39,261 nucleotides of DNA from Bdellovibrionia bacterium (GTDB lineage Bacteria > Bdellovibrionota > Bdellovibrionia > Bdellovibrionales > UBA1609): NCBI GenBank assembly GCA_030432925.1, contig JAUILT010000020.1, positions 1-39,261 of the forward strand, given 5' to 3'. Below are positions 18,333-26,653 of this stretch, piece after piece. Below the pieces are notes generated by a model, which ran no database searches, was not told the origin of the DNA, and saw nothing but the letters and a program-made list of their open reading frames with translations. How positions within the stretch are numbered: the stretch's first letter is position 1; every line of letters begins with the position of its first letter. A program made the translations under genes and the position numbers.

Positions 18333-18365
18333 GGGGCTGCCTTTAGAGGGCGGCCCCCTTTTTTT
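18333..18365 (+). terminator. rnpB Rho-independent terminator
   Basis: GGGGCTGCC-loop-GGCGGCCCC (9 bp, one G-U) followed by a T-run. Confidence 0.9.
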
Positions 18366-19419
18366 GCATATAGATCACCACCTCTTTGCCTACGCGACGG
18401 GGAAGGGAGTGTTGCCAGCGGGTCCAGTAGGTAAAATCAAAATGTTTTTTAAACCGTTCTCTCAGCTCCCACTCAGAACTCCCATGGGGAGGGCCAAAGC
18501 GCTTGTCCATGGCAAAGAAAATACCTAGTACGTGTCCTCCTTCTGCGAGTAGTTTTTTCCATACCTGCACAAGCTCATTACGTCGGGAAGGAGGGACAGC
18601 ACAGTAGCAAGTATGTTCAAACACAAGATCAAACTGTCCCCAAAGCTCCCGTCGCGGCTGGAAGACATCCATTTTTTCAACCTTGAGGTTTTTCAAGTGG
18701 CCATAGCACCTTTTTGTTTCTTCAATGGCGGGCTCACTAATATCAAAGGCCGTCACTAGGTGGCCTTGCCTTGCAAAGAATGCGGCATCATGCCCTTTGC
18801 CCGCGCCGAGTACAGCGACCCGGAGTTTGCTCAACTTCAGTTGTGAGCTGATATCTGACAGTGCTTTTGCCGGCTCTCCCAGGTCAAAAGGGGGAGAGGG
18901 CTCGGTGTTGTAAATATGAGTCCAGAATGTTTCACCTAAGGCATCGGTGTTATCTGGCAGCCAGGGCTCGAGTACATATTTGCAGCCCTTGATGGTTATA
19001 GAGTCGTCATCGAACTCATCGACAAGGTCAAAAAATGCAGCTTGGGCTTTCCGTGATAGGACAAAGGCAATTCCGTTATCGCAATGGCCATGGAACCGAT
19101 CCCACTCGTCCACAGACAGGGTCTCCGGAAGCAGTGCCTTGGTGACTCCGTAGGGCATTTGAATCAGCCACCGGCCTTGATCGTCAATAGTGACCATTTC
19201 GGCTACGTAGGGCTCATCAAAGGCCTCAACCATGGCCCAGACGCCACGACTTTCCACGAGAACTCGGTTTTTGTCATCGCGAACGAGGCTTTCCAGCAGT
19301 TCATGTCCATAGGCCTCATCGGTCGTTCGCACTCCTCCCAGCATAAAGCGGCCGTCCTCATCGATCTGAATGAATTTTTGCTGCCCAGGGGTGCTGTAAG
19401 GAAACTGAATGTCGTTCAC
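18343..19419 (-). CDS. SAM-dependent methyltransferase (thiopurine S-methyltransferase-like) with ~170-aa N-terminal extra domain
   Basis: C-terminal 'LRVAVLGAGKGHDAAFFARQGHLVTAFDISEPAIEET', 'FDLVFEHTCYCAVPPSRR', 'GGHVLGIFFAMDKRFGPPHG'; N-terminal region has no recognised family. Confidence 0.85.
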   Translation of the reverse strand: MNDIQFPYSTPGQQKFIQIDEDGRFMLGGVRTTDEAYGHELLESLVRDDKNRVLVESRGVWAMVEAFDEPYVAEMVTIDDQGRWLIQMPYGVTKALLPETLSVDEWDRFHGHCDNGIAFVLSRKAQAAFFDLVDEFDDDSITIKGCKYVLEPWLPDNTDALGETFWTHIYNTEPSPPFDLGEPAKALSDISSQLKLSKLRVAVLGAGKGHDAAFFARQGHLVTAFDISEPAIEETKRCYGHLKNLKVEKMDVFQPRRELWGQFDLVFEHTCYCAVPPSRRNELVQVWKKLLAEGGHVLGIFFAMDKRFGPPHGSSEWELRERFKKHFDFTYWTRWQHSLPRRVGKEVVIYMQKKGAAL

Positions 19420-19856
19420 TCGGAATCTGTCGCTTCCTCGGTGTCCCGTTCACCAGGGGAGACTTGCAAGGGGTCTTTGAATTCCACTTTGTTATTTAGA
19501 ATCTGCAGTTCATCAAAACTCCAGGTTTCGTAGGACTCACCCGTTGCGGCGACTTTATTTAAAACAGCATAACCCTCTACGTTCACTCGGGCAGCTCCGA
19601 CGGCTGCCGTGGAATCTTCAAAGGAGTAAGAAAACTTCACTTTAACCTGGTTTTTTTTGAGTTTTTCTGTCCAGAACTGGTGGAACTCTAGGTGGGTGGA
19701 TGTGGGCAGGTTTTCTGCGATGTAATCACCAATGATTTTTTTCATGTCGTTTTGAATCCCTACATGAACAGCTTCGGAGATCCCGCGGGACTCATGCACC
19801 AGGGACCAGGTCCAGTTCATGGCAACGACAAACAGGAGAACTCCAAAAAACTTCAT
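19416..19856 (-). CDS. Secreted/membrane-anchored protein of unknown function
   Basis: N-terminal hydrophobic segment MKFFGVLLFVVAMNWTWSLV; 4-nt overlap with the methyltransferase start. Confidence 0.6.
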   Translation of the reverse strand: MKFFGVLLFVVAMNWTWSLVHESRGISEAVHVGIQNDMKKIIGDYIAENLPTSTHLEFHQFWTEKLKKNQVKVKFSYSFEDSTAAVGAARVNVEGYAVLNKVAATGESYETWSFDELQILNNKVEFKDPLQVSPGERDTEEATDSE

Positions 19857-19877
19857 AGTGATTTTTCCTCGAAAACA

Positions 19878-20585
19878 ATGTTACAAATGGGCTCAGGGTT
19901 TGAGTTCGTTTGTCTTGACCATACGAGAAAGTCAGCCCAGAAGCAAATGAAGCTCGCGCAGTCAAAATTTTCGATGAGTGCCCGGCAGAGGGGAACAATC
20001 TTGAGTGAATCCCGAGTGACAGAAAAAGCTCTGCAGCTTTTGCGGACACTGGAATCTCACCGAGGGGTTCTTGAGTTCTACATGAAACATCCGCAAAGAC
20101 TGTTGTTTTTATTAGATGTTGCTCCCCAATGGGCCTCCCGGAAGATATTAAGCCTTGCGTCAGGAGTGGTAGATCCCCACCTGTTTGCAAAAGGACTGGT
20201 TGTTGAGGACTGGAGTCCTACTCAGGTGGGGGTGGCTTTGCCAAATCGTTGGATCCATCGTTGGGGTGGGAAAGCGGAAAATCTTTCTCATGTATTTTCC
20301 ATGGCTCAGCTCTCTTTGAGGCTGTATTGGGAATGGCAGCAGGGTTTGGATGCCGAACCCATGGAGATTAAGCAGTTCAACTGGGAGAGCTTGCAAAGGG
20401 GTGCGGGAGGCCTAAAAGCTCGCTATCGTGTGGAGCCAGAGGCCCGGGATCAGATCCTATTTTTTCTGCAGCGGGATGGTCATATGGAGTTTGACGTAGA
20501 AGTGCTTATTCTCGACCATAGAGAGGTAATTATTGGGGTTATCAGGGGCTTCATTGCTCTGAAGGGGCCCAAATACTTGCCGTGA
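19878..20585 (+). CDS. Uncharacterised protein, possibly hotdog/thioesterase-like (DUF4442-like)
   Basis: ORF 19692-20585; start at 19878 avoids the divergent gene; weak resemblance only ('VALPNRWIHRWGGKAENLSHVFSMAQLS'). Confidence 0.5.
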   Translation: MLQMGSGFEFVCLDHTRKSAQKQMKLAQSKFSMSARQRGTILSESRVTEKALQLLRTLESHRGVLEFYMKHPQRLLFLLDVAPQWASRKILSLASGVVDPHLFAKGLVVEDWSPTQVGVALPNRWIHRWGGKAENLSHVFSMAQLSLRLYWEWQQGLDAEPMEIKQFNWESLQRGAGGLKARYRVEPEARDQILFFLQRDGHMEFDVEVLILDHREVIIGVIRGFIALKGPKYLP

Positions 20586-20673
20586 ACCTTTGATCGTTAT
20601 ATACCCAGACCAATTTGGGGAAAGCGTAAAAATTTCCGTATTTTAAAAGGGGTACTCCAGATGAGGCACAACC

Positions 20674-22284
20674 ATGCCGCGGCTTGAAAGCTCTATAAGC
20701 ACCTCCTCCGAGGGGTTTATCAACAATAAGACTCATATGCAGCAACTGGTGGCGGAGTGGCGAGAGCACCTCGCCAGAATTCGGGCCGGTGGGGGCGAAG
20801 AGGCTCTGAAAAGGCACAAATCTCGTGGCAAGTTTTCCGCCAGAGAGCGTATTGAAAGGCTGATTGACCCGGGCTCCAGTTTTTTGGAGTTCTCTCAGTT
20901 TGCAGCCTTTGGGATGTACAAAGATCAAGCTCCAGCGGCAGGTGTGATTACCGGAATAGGTATTATTGAAAATGTGGAGTGTATGATTGTGGCCAATGAT
21001 GCCACTGTTAAGGGAGGAACGTACTTTCCCATGACGGTAAAAAAGCATTTGCGGGCCCAGGAGATGGCCCAGGAAAACGGTTTGCCCTGCATTTATCTTG
21101 TGGACTCTGGCGGAGCCTTTTTACCTCTTCAGGCAGAGGTGTTTCCCGACAGGGAGCATTTTGGCAGGATATTTTACAATCAGGCACAAATGTCCGCTCA
21201 AGGGATTCCCCAGATCTCAGTGGTGATGGGCAGCTGTACGGCTGGTGGAGCTTATGTTCCGGCAATGAGTGATGAAAATGTGATTGTCAAAGGCAATGGA
21301 ACTATTTTTCTTGGAGGCCCCCCTCTGGTTAAGGCGGCTACTGGAGAAGAGGTGACAGCTCAAGAGCTGGGTGGGGCCGAAGTTCACTGTCAGTTGAGTG
21401 GGGTGACAGATCACTATGCCGAAGATGATGAACATGCATTGATTATTACCCGGGAGATTGTCAAAAACCTGAACTGGAAAACCGAAGTTCCTGTCAGTCT
21501 GAAACCTCCACAGGACCCGTTGTATCCCTCAGAAGATCTTTATGGAATTTTGCCCAAAGAGACTCGTCAACCTTTTGATATTCGGGACGTTATTGCACGT
21601 ATTGTGGATGCCTCAGAGTTTCATGAATTCAAAAAGAATTACGGCGACACCATTGTGACGGGTTTTGCCAGAGTCTTTGGGTACCCAGTGGGGGTAATTG
21701 CCAACAATGGTGTGCTGTTGAGTGAGTCGGCGTTGAAGGCGGCGCACTTTGTGGAGCTTTGTGATCAAAGGCGAATTCCTCTGGTGTTCTTGCAAAACAT
21801 CACCGGGTTTATGGTGGGTAAAAAGTATGAAAACGAAGGCATTGCCAAGCACGGCGCCAAAATGGTGATGGCCGTAAGCAATGCCACGGTTCCCAAGTAC
21901 ACGGTGATCATTGGTGGGTCTTACGGTGCTGGCAACTACGGCATGTGTGGCCGAGCCTTTCAGCCCAGACAATTGTGGATGTGGCCCAACGCCAGAATCT
22001 CAGTCATGGGCGGTGAGCAGGCGGCCAATGTTTTATTGACGGTCAAAATGGACCAGCAGGCAGCTAAAGGTGGCGCAGTCATGAGTGAGGTGGAGCAGGC
22101 CGAGTTTAAGGCCCCCATTCTTCAAAAGTATGAGACCGAAGGCAAAAGTTATTACTCCAGTGCTAGAATCTGGGATGATGGAATCATCGACCCAGTGGAT
22201 ACTAGAAAAGTTCTAGCCCAGGGGATAAAAGCCTCCTTCAACAAGCCATGGGAGCCTCTTAGGCATGGCGTTTTCAGGATGTGA
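20674..22284 (+). CDS. liuB: Methylcrotonyl-CoA carboxylase beta (carboxyltransferase) subunit
   Basis: '[38 protein letters not shown]', '[34 protein letters not shown]', '[12 protein letters not shown]'; operon context. Confidence 0.9.
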   Translation: MPRLESSISTSSEGFINNKTHMQQLVAEWREHLARIRAGGGEEALKRHKSRGKFSARERIERLIDPGSSFLEFSQFAAFGMYKDQAPAAGVITGIGIIENVECMIVANDATVKGGTYFPMTVKKHLRAQEMAQENGLPCIYLVDSGGAFLPLQAEVFPDREHFGRIFYNQAQMSAQGIPQISVVMGSCTAGGAYVPAMSDENVIVKGNGTIFLGGPPLVKAATGEEVTAQELGGAEVHCQLSGVTDHYAEDDEHALIITREIVKNLNWKTEVPVSLKPPQDPLYPSEDLYGILPKETRQPFDIRDVIARIVDASEFHEFKKNYGDTIVTGFARVFGYPVGVIANNGVLLSESALKAAHFVELCDQRRIPLVFLQNITGFMVGKKYENEGIAKHGAKMVMAVSNATVPKYTVIIGGSYGAGNYGMCGRAFQPRQLWMWPNARISVMGGEQAANVLLTVKMDQQAAKGGAVMSEVEQAEFKAPILQKYETEGKSYYSSARIWDDGIIDPVDTRKVLAQGIKASFNKPWEPLRHGVFRM

Positions 22285-22286
22285 TT

Positions 22287-23078
22287 ATGAGCTTTGTAAA
22301 GACGGAAACTGTTGATGATATTTTTAAAATCACTTTGGCTCGTCCCGAAGTCCATAATGCTTTTCATCCGGACATGATTCAAGAGCTGACCGAAGCTTTT
22401 AAGGCTGCCAGTGCTTCAGCGGCCCGATTAGTATTTCTCTCTAGTGAGGGAAAAAGTTTTTGCGCGGGTGCTGACCTTGAGTGGATGAAGTCCATGAAGG
22501 ATTTTTCTCTGGAGGAGAATCAAAAAGACTCTAAAAAATTATTTGAAATGTTTGAGGCCGGAAGAAACTGCCTTGTTCCGATTTTGGGGCGTCTTCGTGG
22601 GCACGTTATGGGAGGGGGCACAGGTCTTGTGGCCATTTGCGATTTTGCCTCGGCTGAGGAAAATACAAAATTTTGTTTCAGTGAGGTGAAATTGGGGCTA
22701 GTGCCGGCGGTGATTAGCCCTTTTGTGTTGAGAAAGATGCAGACATCTGCAGCGAGGGAGTTAATGATCAGCGGTCGGGTGTTTCAGGCTCCTGAGGCCG
22801 TACAAACTGGACTGCTCAATCACTGTGGTTCAGAGGAACAGGTCAGTGACTATATTAGGAATATTGTGAGCCATATTCTGGCCTCTGGACCAGAGGCGAG
22901 CAGGGCCACAAAGGCTTTGATCAACGAGGTTTCTCAGCCTTTATTTCACGGGTTGAAGGAAGAGACGGCGAGAGTCATTGCCGAAAGGCGGGTGAGCAAT
23001 GAGGGTCAGAGTGGGCTCCATGCTTTTTTCCAAAAAGCCTCGACTCCATGGAAGAAGGAGTTTGATGCAGAACTTTAA
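22287..23078 (+). CDS. liuC: Enoyl-CoA hydratase/isomerase, likely methylglutaconyl-CoA hydratase
   Basis: Crotonase fold: 'SSEGKSFCAGADLEWMKSM', 'LRGHVMGGGTGLVAICDFASA', 'FCFSEVKLGLVPAVISPFV'; position in operon. Confidence 0.88.
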   Translation: MSFVKTETVDDIFKITLARPEVHNAFHPDMIQELTEAFKAASASAARLVFLSSEGKSFCAGADLEWMKSMKDFSLEENQKDSKKLFEMFEAGRNCLVPILGRLRGHVMGGGTGLVAICDFASAEENTKFCFSEVKLGLVPAVISPFVLRKMQTSAARELMISGRVFQAPEAVQTGLLNHCGSEEQVSDYIRNIVSHILASGPEASRATKALINEVSQPLFHGLKEETARVIAERRVSNEGQSGLHAFFQKASTPWKKEFDAEL

Positions 23079-24555
23079 GAAAGTGGCGATTGCCAATCGA
23101 GGGGAAGTGGCCGTCAGGATCATCCGCGCTTGTCAGGAGCTGGGGATCAAAACCCTATTGCTTCATTCAGAACCCGACAGCAAAACCGTGGCCTGGAGAA
23201 TGGCTGATGAGACGGTTTGTATTGGGCCTGCGACAACAATAGAATCTTATCTGAATATCGAATCTAATATTGAAGCGGCTCGGTCCCACGGTGCTGATGC
23301 CATTCATCCTGGGTTTGGGTTTCTTTCTGAGAATGCAGCCTTTGCCAGGGCCTGCGAAGATGCCGGTATGGTATTTATTGGTCCAAGCTCTCAGAGTATT
23401 GATCTCTTTGGTGACAAGATCTCTGCCAAAAATCTGGTGGAAAAGGCAGGGGGTCCAGTGATTCCCGGATACCAGGGGGAAGATCAGTCAGAGGCCACAT
23501 TGCTGGAGAAAATTGCCGAGATTGGGTTTCCCTGTATTGTCAAAGCCGCCGCCGGAGGTGGTGGGCGTGGTTTGAAAGTGATCACTGCTATGGAGGAGGC
23601 TAAAGGTGCCATTGAGGCTTCCAAGCGTGAGGGCTTGAGTGCTTTTGGCAGCGATAAAGTTTTTCTTGAAAAGTACTTGGATGCGGCCAAGCATATTGAG
23701 CTTCAGATTTTTGGGGATGCCTCTGGCGAAGTATTTTGTTTGGGAGAGAGAGAGTGCTCAGTTCAGCGTCGTCATCAAAAAATCATTGAAGAGGCTTTGT
23801 CTCCAGCACTGGATGAAAAGCTTCGTAGAGAAATGACTGATGTGGCTGTTAAAATTGGTAAGGCTGCCAATTACAGAGGTGCGGGAACCGTTGAATTTTT
23901 ACTACAAGGCCAGGAGTTCTATTTTCTGGAGATGAATACCCGCTTGCAGGTGGAGCACCCGGTGACAGAGTTAGTTTGTGGTGTTGACCTGGTCAAAGCT
24001 CAAATCAACACAGCTCAAGGGCACAGTGTGAGCTGGGCCCAGCAGCCGACGTTTCATGGCCACTCTCTTGAGTGCCGACTTTATGCCGAAGACCCTTATC
24101 AAATGGGGATTCCCAGTACAGGCCTGTTGGGAAGTTGTCATTGGCCTCATGGTCCAGGACGTCGTTTTGAGGTAGGCTTTGAGCCCGGTGATGAGGTGAC
24201 AAGTTTTTATGACCCGATGATCGCAAAAATCATTGTTTGGGATGAAAGCCGTCCCAGGGCTATTCGCAAGATGAGGCAGGTTCTCAGGGAGACAGTCATT
24301 TTTGGAGTCAAAACCAATATTCCACTTTTAATTGAAATACTGGATCATCCTGAGTTTACGTCAGGTGAAATGACCACAAAATTTATTGAGAAAAATTTCT
24401 CCAAAACTTTGATAGACTACGGGTTGGATGACTCGCAAAAGCGGGCTGTTCAAGGGCTTTATCAAAGGGTTGGAGACAGTGGCCCCAATGAGTTCTCTGG
24501 ATCCACAAGCTTTCTTCCTAACCCCTTTCTGCAAAGTTGGGGGAGTCGTCGATGA
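23065..24555 (+). CDS. Biotin carboxylase domain subunit of acyl-CoA (methylcrotonyl-CoA) carboxylase alpha
   Basis: 'KVAIANRGEVAVRIIRACQELGI', 'KAAAGGGGRGLKV', 'FLEMNTRLQVEHPVTE'; ATG 23065 with GAAGGAG RBS; ends before BCCP domain. Confidence 0.9.
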   Translation: MQNFKKVAIANRGEVAVRIIRACQELGIKTLLLHSEPDSKTVAWRMADETVCIGPATTIESYLNIESNIEAARSHGADAIHPGFGFLSENAAFARACEDAGMVFIGPSSQSIDLFGDKISAKNLVEKAGGPVIPGYQGEDQSEATLLEKIAEIGFPCIVKAAAGGGGRGLKVITAMEEAKGAIEASKREGLSAFGSDKVFLEKYLDAAKHIELQIFGDASGEVFCLGERECSVQRRHQKIIEEALSPALDEKLRREMTDVAVKIGKAANYRGAGTVEFLLQGQEFYFLEMNTRLQVEHPVTELVCGVDLVKAQINTAQGHSVSWAQQPTFHGHSLECRLYAEDPYQMGIPSTGLLGSCHWPHGPGRRFEVGFEPGDEVTSFYDPMIAKIIVWDESRPRAIRKMRQVLRETVIFGVKTNIPLLIEILDHPEFTSGEMTTKFIEKNFSKTLIDYGLDDSQKRAVQGLYQRVGDSGPNEFSGSTSFLPNPFLQSWGSRR

Positions 24556-24932
24556 AGACCTACTGGCTTGAGATCGATGGAAGGCCGGTGAAGGTTCTCG
24601 CTGAAAAGCTGGCCGGAAAACTCTGGTATCACATGGATGGTGAGACTCGGGTTTATGAGCCTGAGTCTAAATACGCTTCTGGGAAGTCTTCGCGAGCAAG
24701 TGCTACACCGGGAGTTATTGCTGCTCCGATGCCGGGAAAAATCATTAAGGTCTTTTGTGAACAGGGAGATTTTGTCAAAGTGGGACAAGTGGTTGTTACC
24801 ATGGAGGCCATGAAAATGGAATACTCTCTGGAGTCGAATATTGAGGGTGTTGTAACGGCTGCGAATTTTAAGTCTGGAGATCAGGTAGCGGTTGGACAGG
24901 AGATTGTCAAAGTTGAGGCCGCTGATGGCTAA
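24552..24932 (+). CDS. Biotin carboxyl carrier subunit
   Basis: 'APMPGKIIKVFCEQGDFVKVGQVVVTMEAMKMEYSLES' biotinyl domain with AMKM; ATGA overlap with the upstream gene. Confidence 0.9.
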   Translation: MKTYWLEIDGRPVKVLAEKLAGKLWYHMDGETRVYEPESKYASGKSSRASATPGVIAAPMPGKIIKVFCEQGDFVKVGQVVVTMEAMKMEYSLESNIEGVVTAANFKSGDQVAVGQEIVKVEAADG

Positions 24933-25851
24933 AGGAAAAATTAAAGTAGTTGAGGTGGGCCCTCGCGATGGTCTGCAAAATGAATCTCGTCAGCTGAGTG
25001 TCTCATTGCGATCTCAACTGGTGGAAAAACTTGTGGCAACGGGTGAACAATTTATTGAAGCAGGGTCTTTTGTATCACCTCAATGGGTGCCTCAAATGGC
25101 TGAAACAGAAAAAATTCTTAAGCGGGTTTATAAAAAACAAAGTGAAAGAAAAATATCCCGTCGGGCAGATATTTCTGTACTGGTCCCCAATGTCAAAGGT
25201 ATGGAGTTGGCTATCAGGGCTGGGGCCAAGCATGTGGCTATTTTTGCAGCCTGCTCAGAGAGTTTTTCAAAGAGAAACATTAATTGCACGATTGAGGAGA
25301 GTTTTCAAAGGTTTGAAGCCATCGTGAAAATGGCCCGTTCCCACAGGATTAAAGTGCGAGGCTATCTGAGTACGGCTTTTGGATGTCCCTATGAAGGGGC
25401 CGTGAGTAAGGCCGTGGTGATGCATCTGGCTGACAGAATATTAAAGCTAGGAGTTTATGAAGTGTCCATTGGAGATACCATTGGCGTGGCTACACCACTG
25501 CAAGTAGAAAAGCTGCTGAGCCAACTAGAGCGCAGGGTCTCCTTAAAAAAAGTGGCCATGCACTTTCATGATACTCGGGGAACTGCTTTAGCCAATGTTC
25601 TAAAAAGCTTGGAGAGAGGTGTTAGAACTTTTGATGCCAGTATTGGTGGCTTGGGAGGGTGTCCCTATGCCTCTGGAGCCAGTGGTAACCTCTCAACGGA
25701 AGACCTTATATATATGCTTCATGGGATGGGATACTCTACGGGTGTTGATCTAAAGAAATTGATCCAAGTCTCTCGCTGGATGAGTTCAAAAATGCAAAAG
25801 ACCCTTCCATCAAAAATGAGTCAGGCGGGTTCTGTGCCGGATTATATTTAG
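24925..25851 (+). CDS. liuE: Hydroxymethylglutaryl-CoA lyase
   Basis: 'VEVGPRDGLQNES', 'EAGSFVSPQWVPQMA', 'HFHDTRGTALANVL', 'GGLGGCPYASGASGNLSTEDLIYMLHGMG'. Confidence 0.92.
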   Translation: MAKGKIKVVEVGPRDGLQNESRQLSVSLRSQLVEKLVATGEQFIEAGSFVSPQWVPQMAETEKILKRVYKKQSERKISRRADISVLVPNVKGMELAIRAGAKHVAIFAACSESFSKRNINCTIEESFQRFEAIVKMARSHRIKVRGYLSTAFGCPYEGAVSKAVVMHLADRILKLGVYEVSIGDTIGVATPLQVEKLLSQLERRVSLKKVAMHFHDTRGTALANVLKSLERGVRTFDASIGGLGGCPYASGASGNLSTEDLIYMLHGMGYSTGVDLKKLIQVSRWMSSKMQKTLPSKMSQAGSVPDYI

Positions 25852-25864
25852 GAGGGAGTTGTGA

Positions 25865-26602
25865 TTGGATCGCCTTGGGTATAAATGGATTTTTGCCGTT
25901 GCTGGGCTAATGGTCATTGCGAGTTTATTTTTTGCTCTTAAATATGGCGTGGCTCCAAGGGCTGTTCCGCTGATCAAGGCAACAGCCGTGGATAGTCTGG
26001 AGGAGGCGGGTGTTCTTGTCTACAGGCGCCTTCGTCAAGATATTCGTGCTCAAAAAATAATTATAGCTGGAAGTCTTCCAGGGCAAATGAGCTATGAAAA
26101 ATTTTGGCAAGGTTTTGTGTTGGGGGCTCAAAATGATGGTGCCAATATTTCTAAAGTGCTGGCCGTTTCTGGAATGGTGCCCTTTCGGGAGTCTCGTGTG
26201 ATGAGGTATGAAGAGGTTTCCCTGGATTCCATTATTAGTCGAGCTCTTAAAAGAGATTCTAAAAAGGCGAATGGCCGTCAATTATTTTATCTCCCAACAA
26301 CAGTTATGTCTCACCTCAATCACAAAGGGCTCTCTGAGTCATTGGATCAAGCTCAGGTCAGTCGGGTCTCCATTGCTCTGCATACATTCCCTGCAACAAG
26401 TGAGCAAATCTCTGTGAGCTGTCCTGCAAAATCAGAGGAGTCTTTTCTAAAAAAAATGGACTGCCTTGGGGCCAAAGTCACTCACGATAACTATCGTAAA
26501 AAAGTAGACCCCACAAAAAAATACATTACGCTCTATCGTTATGGGAGGTTTGATTATATTGCCTTTTGGTACCAAGCAAGAGCTGGTGGACCTCCCCGAT
26601 GA
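25865..26602 (+). CDS. Membrane-anchored protein of unknown function
   Basis: TTG start after GGAGG; N-terminal TM 'WIFAVAGLMVIASLFFAL'; last gene of the liu-type operon. Confidence 0.6.
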   Translation: MDRLGYKWIFAVAGLMVIASLFFALKYGVAPRAVPLIKATAVDSLEEAGVLVYRRLRQDIRAQKIIIAGSLPGQMSYEKFWQGFVLGAQNDGANISKVLAVSGMVPFRESRVMRYEEVSLDSIISRALKRDSKKANGRQLFYLPTTVMSHLNHKGLSESLDQAQVSRVSIALHTFPATSEQISVSCPAKSEESFLKKMDCLGAKVTHDNYRKKVDPTKKYITLYRYGRFDYIAFWYQARAGGPPR

Positions 26603-26653
26603 GGTTACCGGATTTGGTATAACTCAATACTAAAGCCGACCAGTTCTGAGGTT

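Noticed and set aside
20551-21048. 165-aa minus-strand ORF over the start of the MCC beta gene
   Set aside because: Antisense to a conserved carboxyltransferase; no recognisable domain or RBS.
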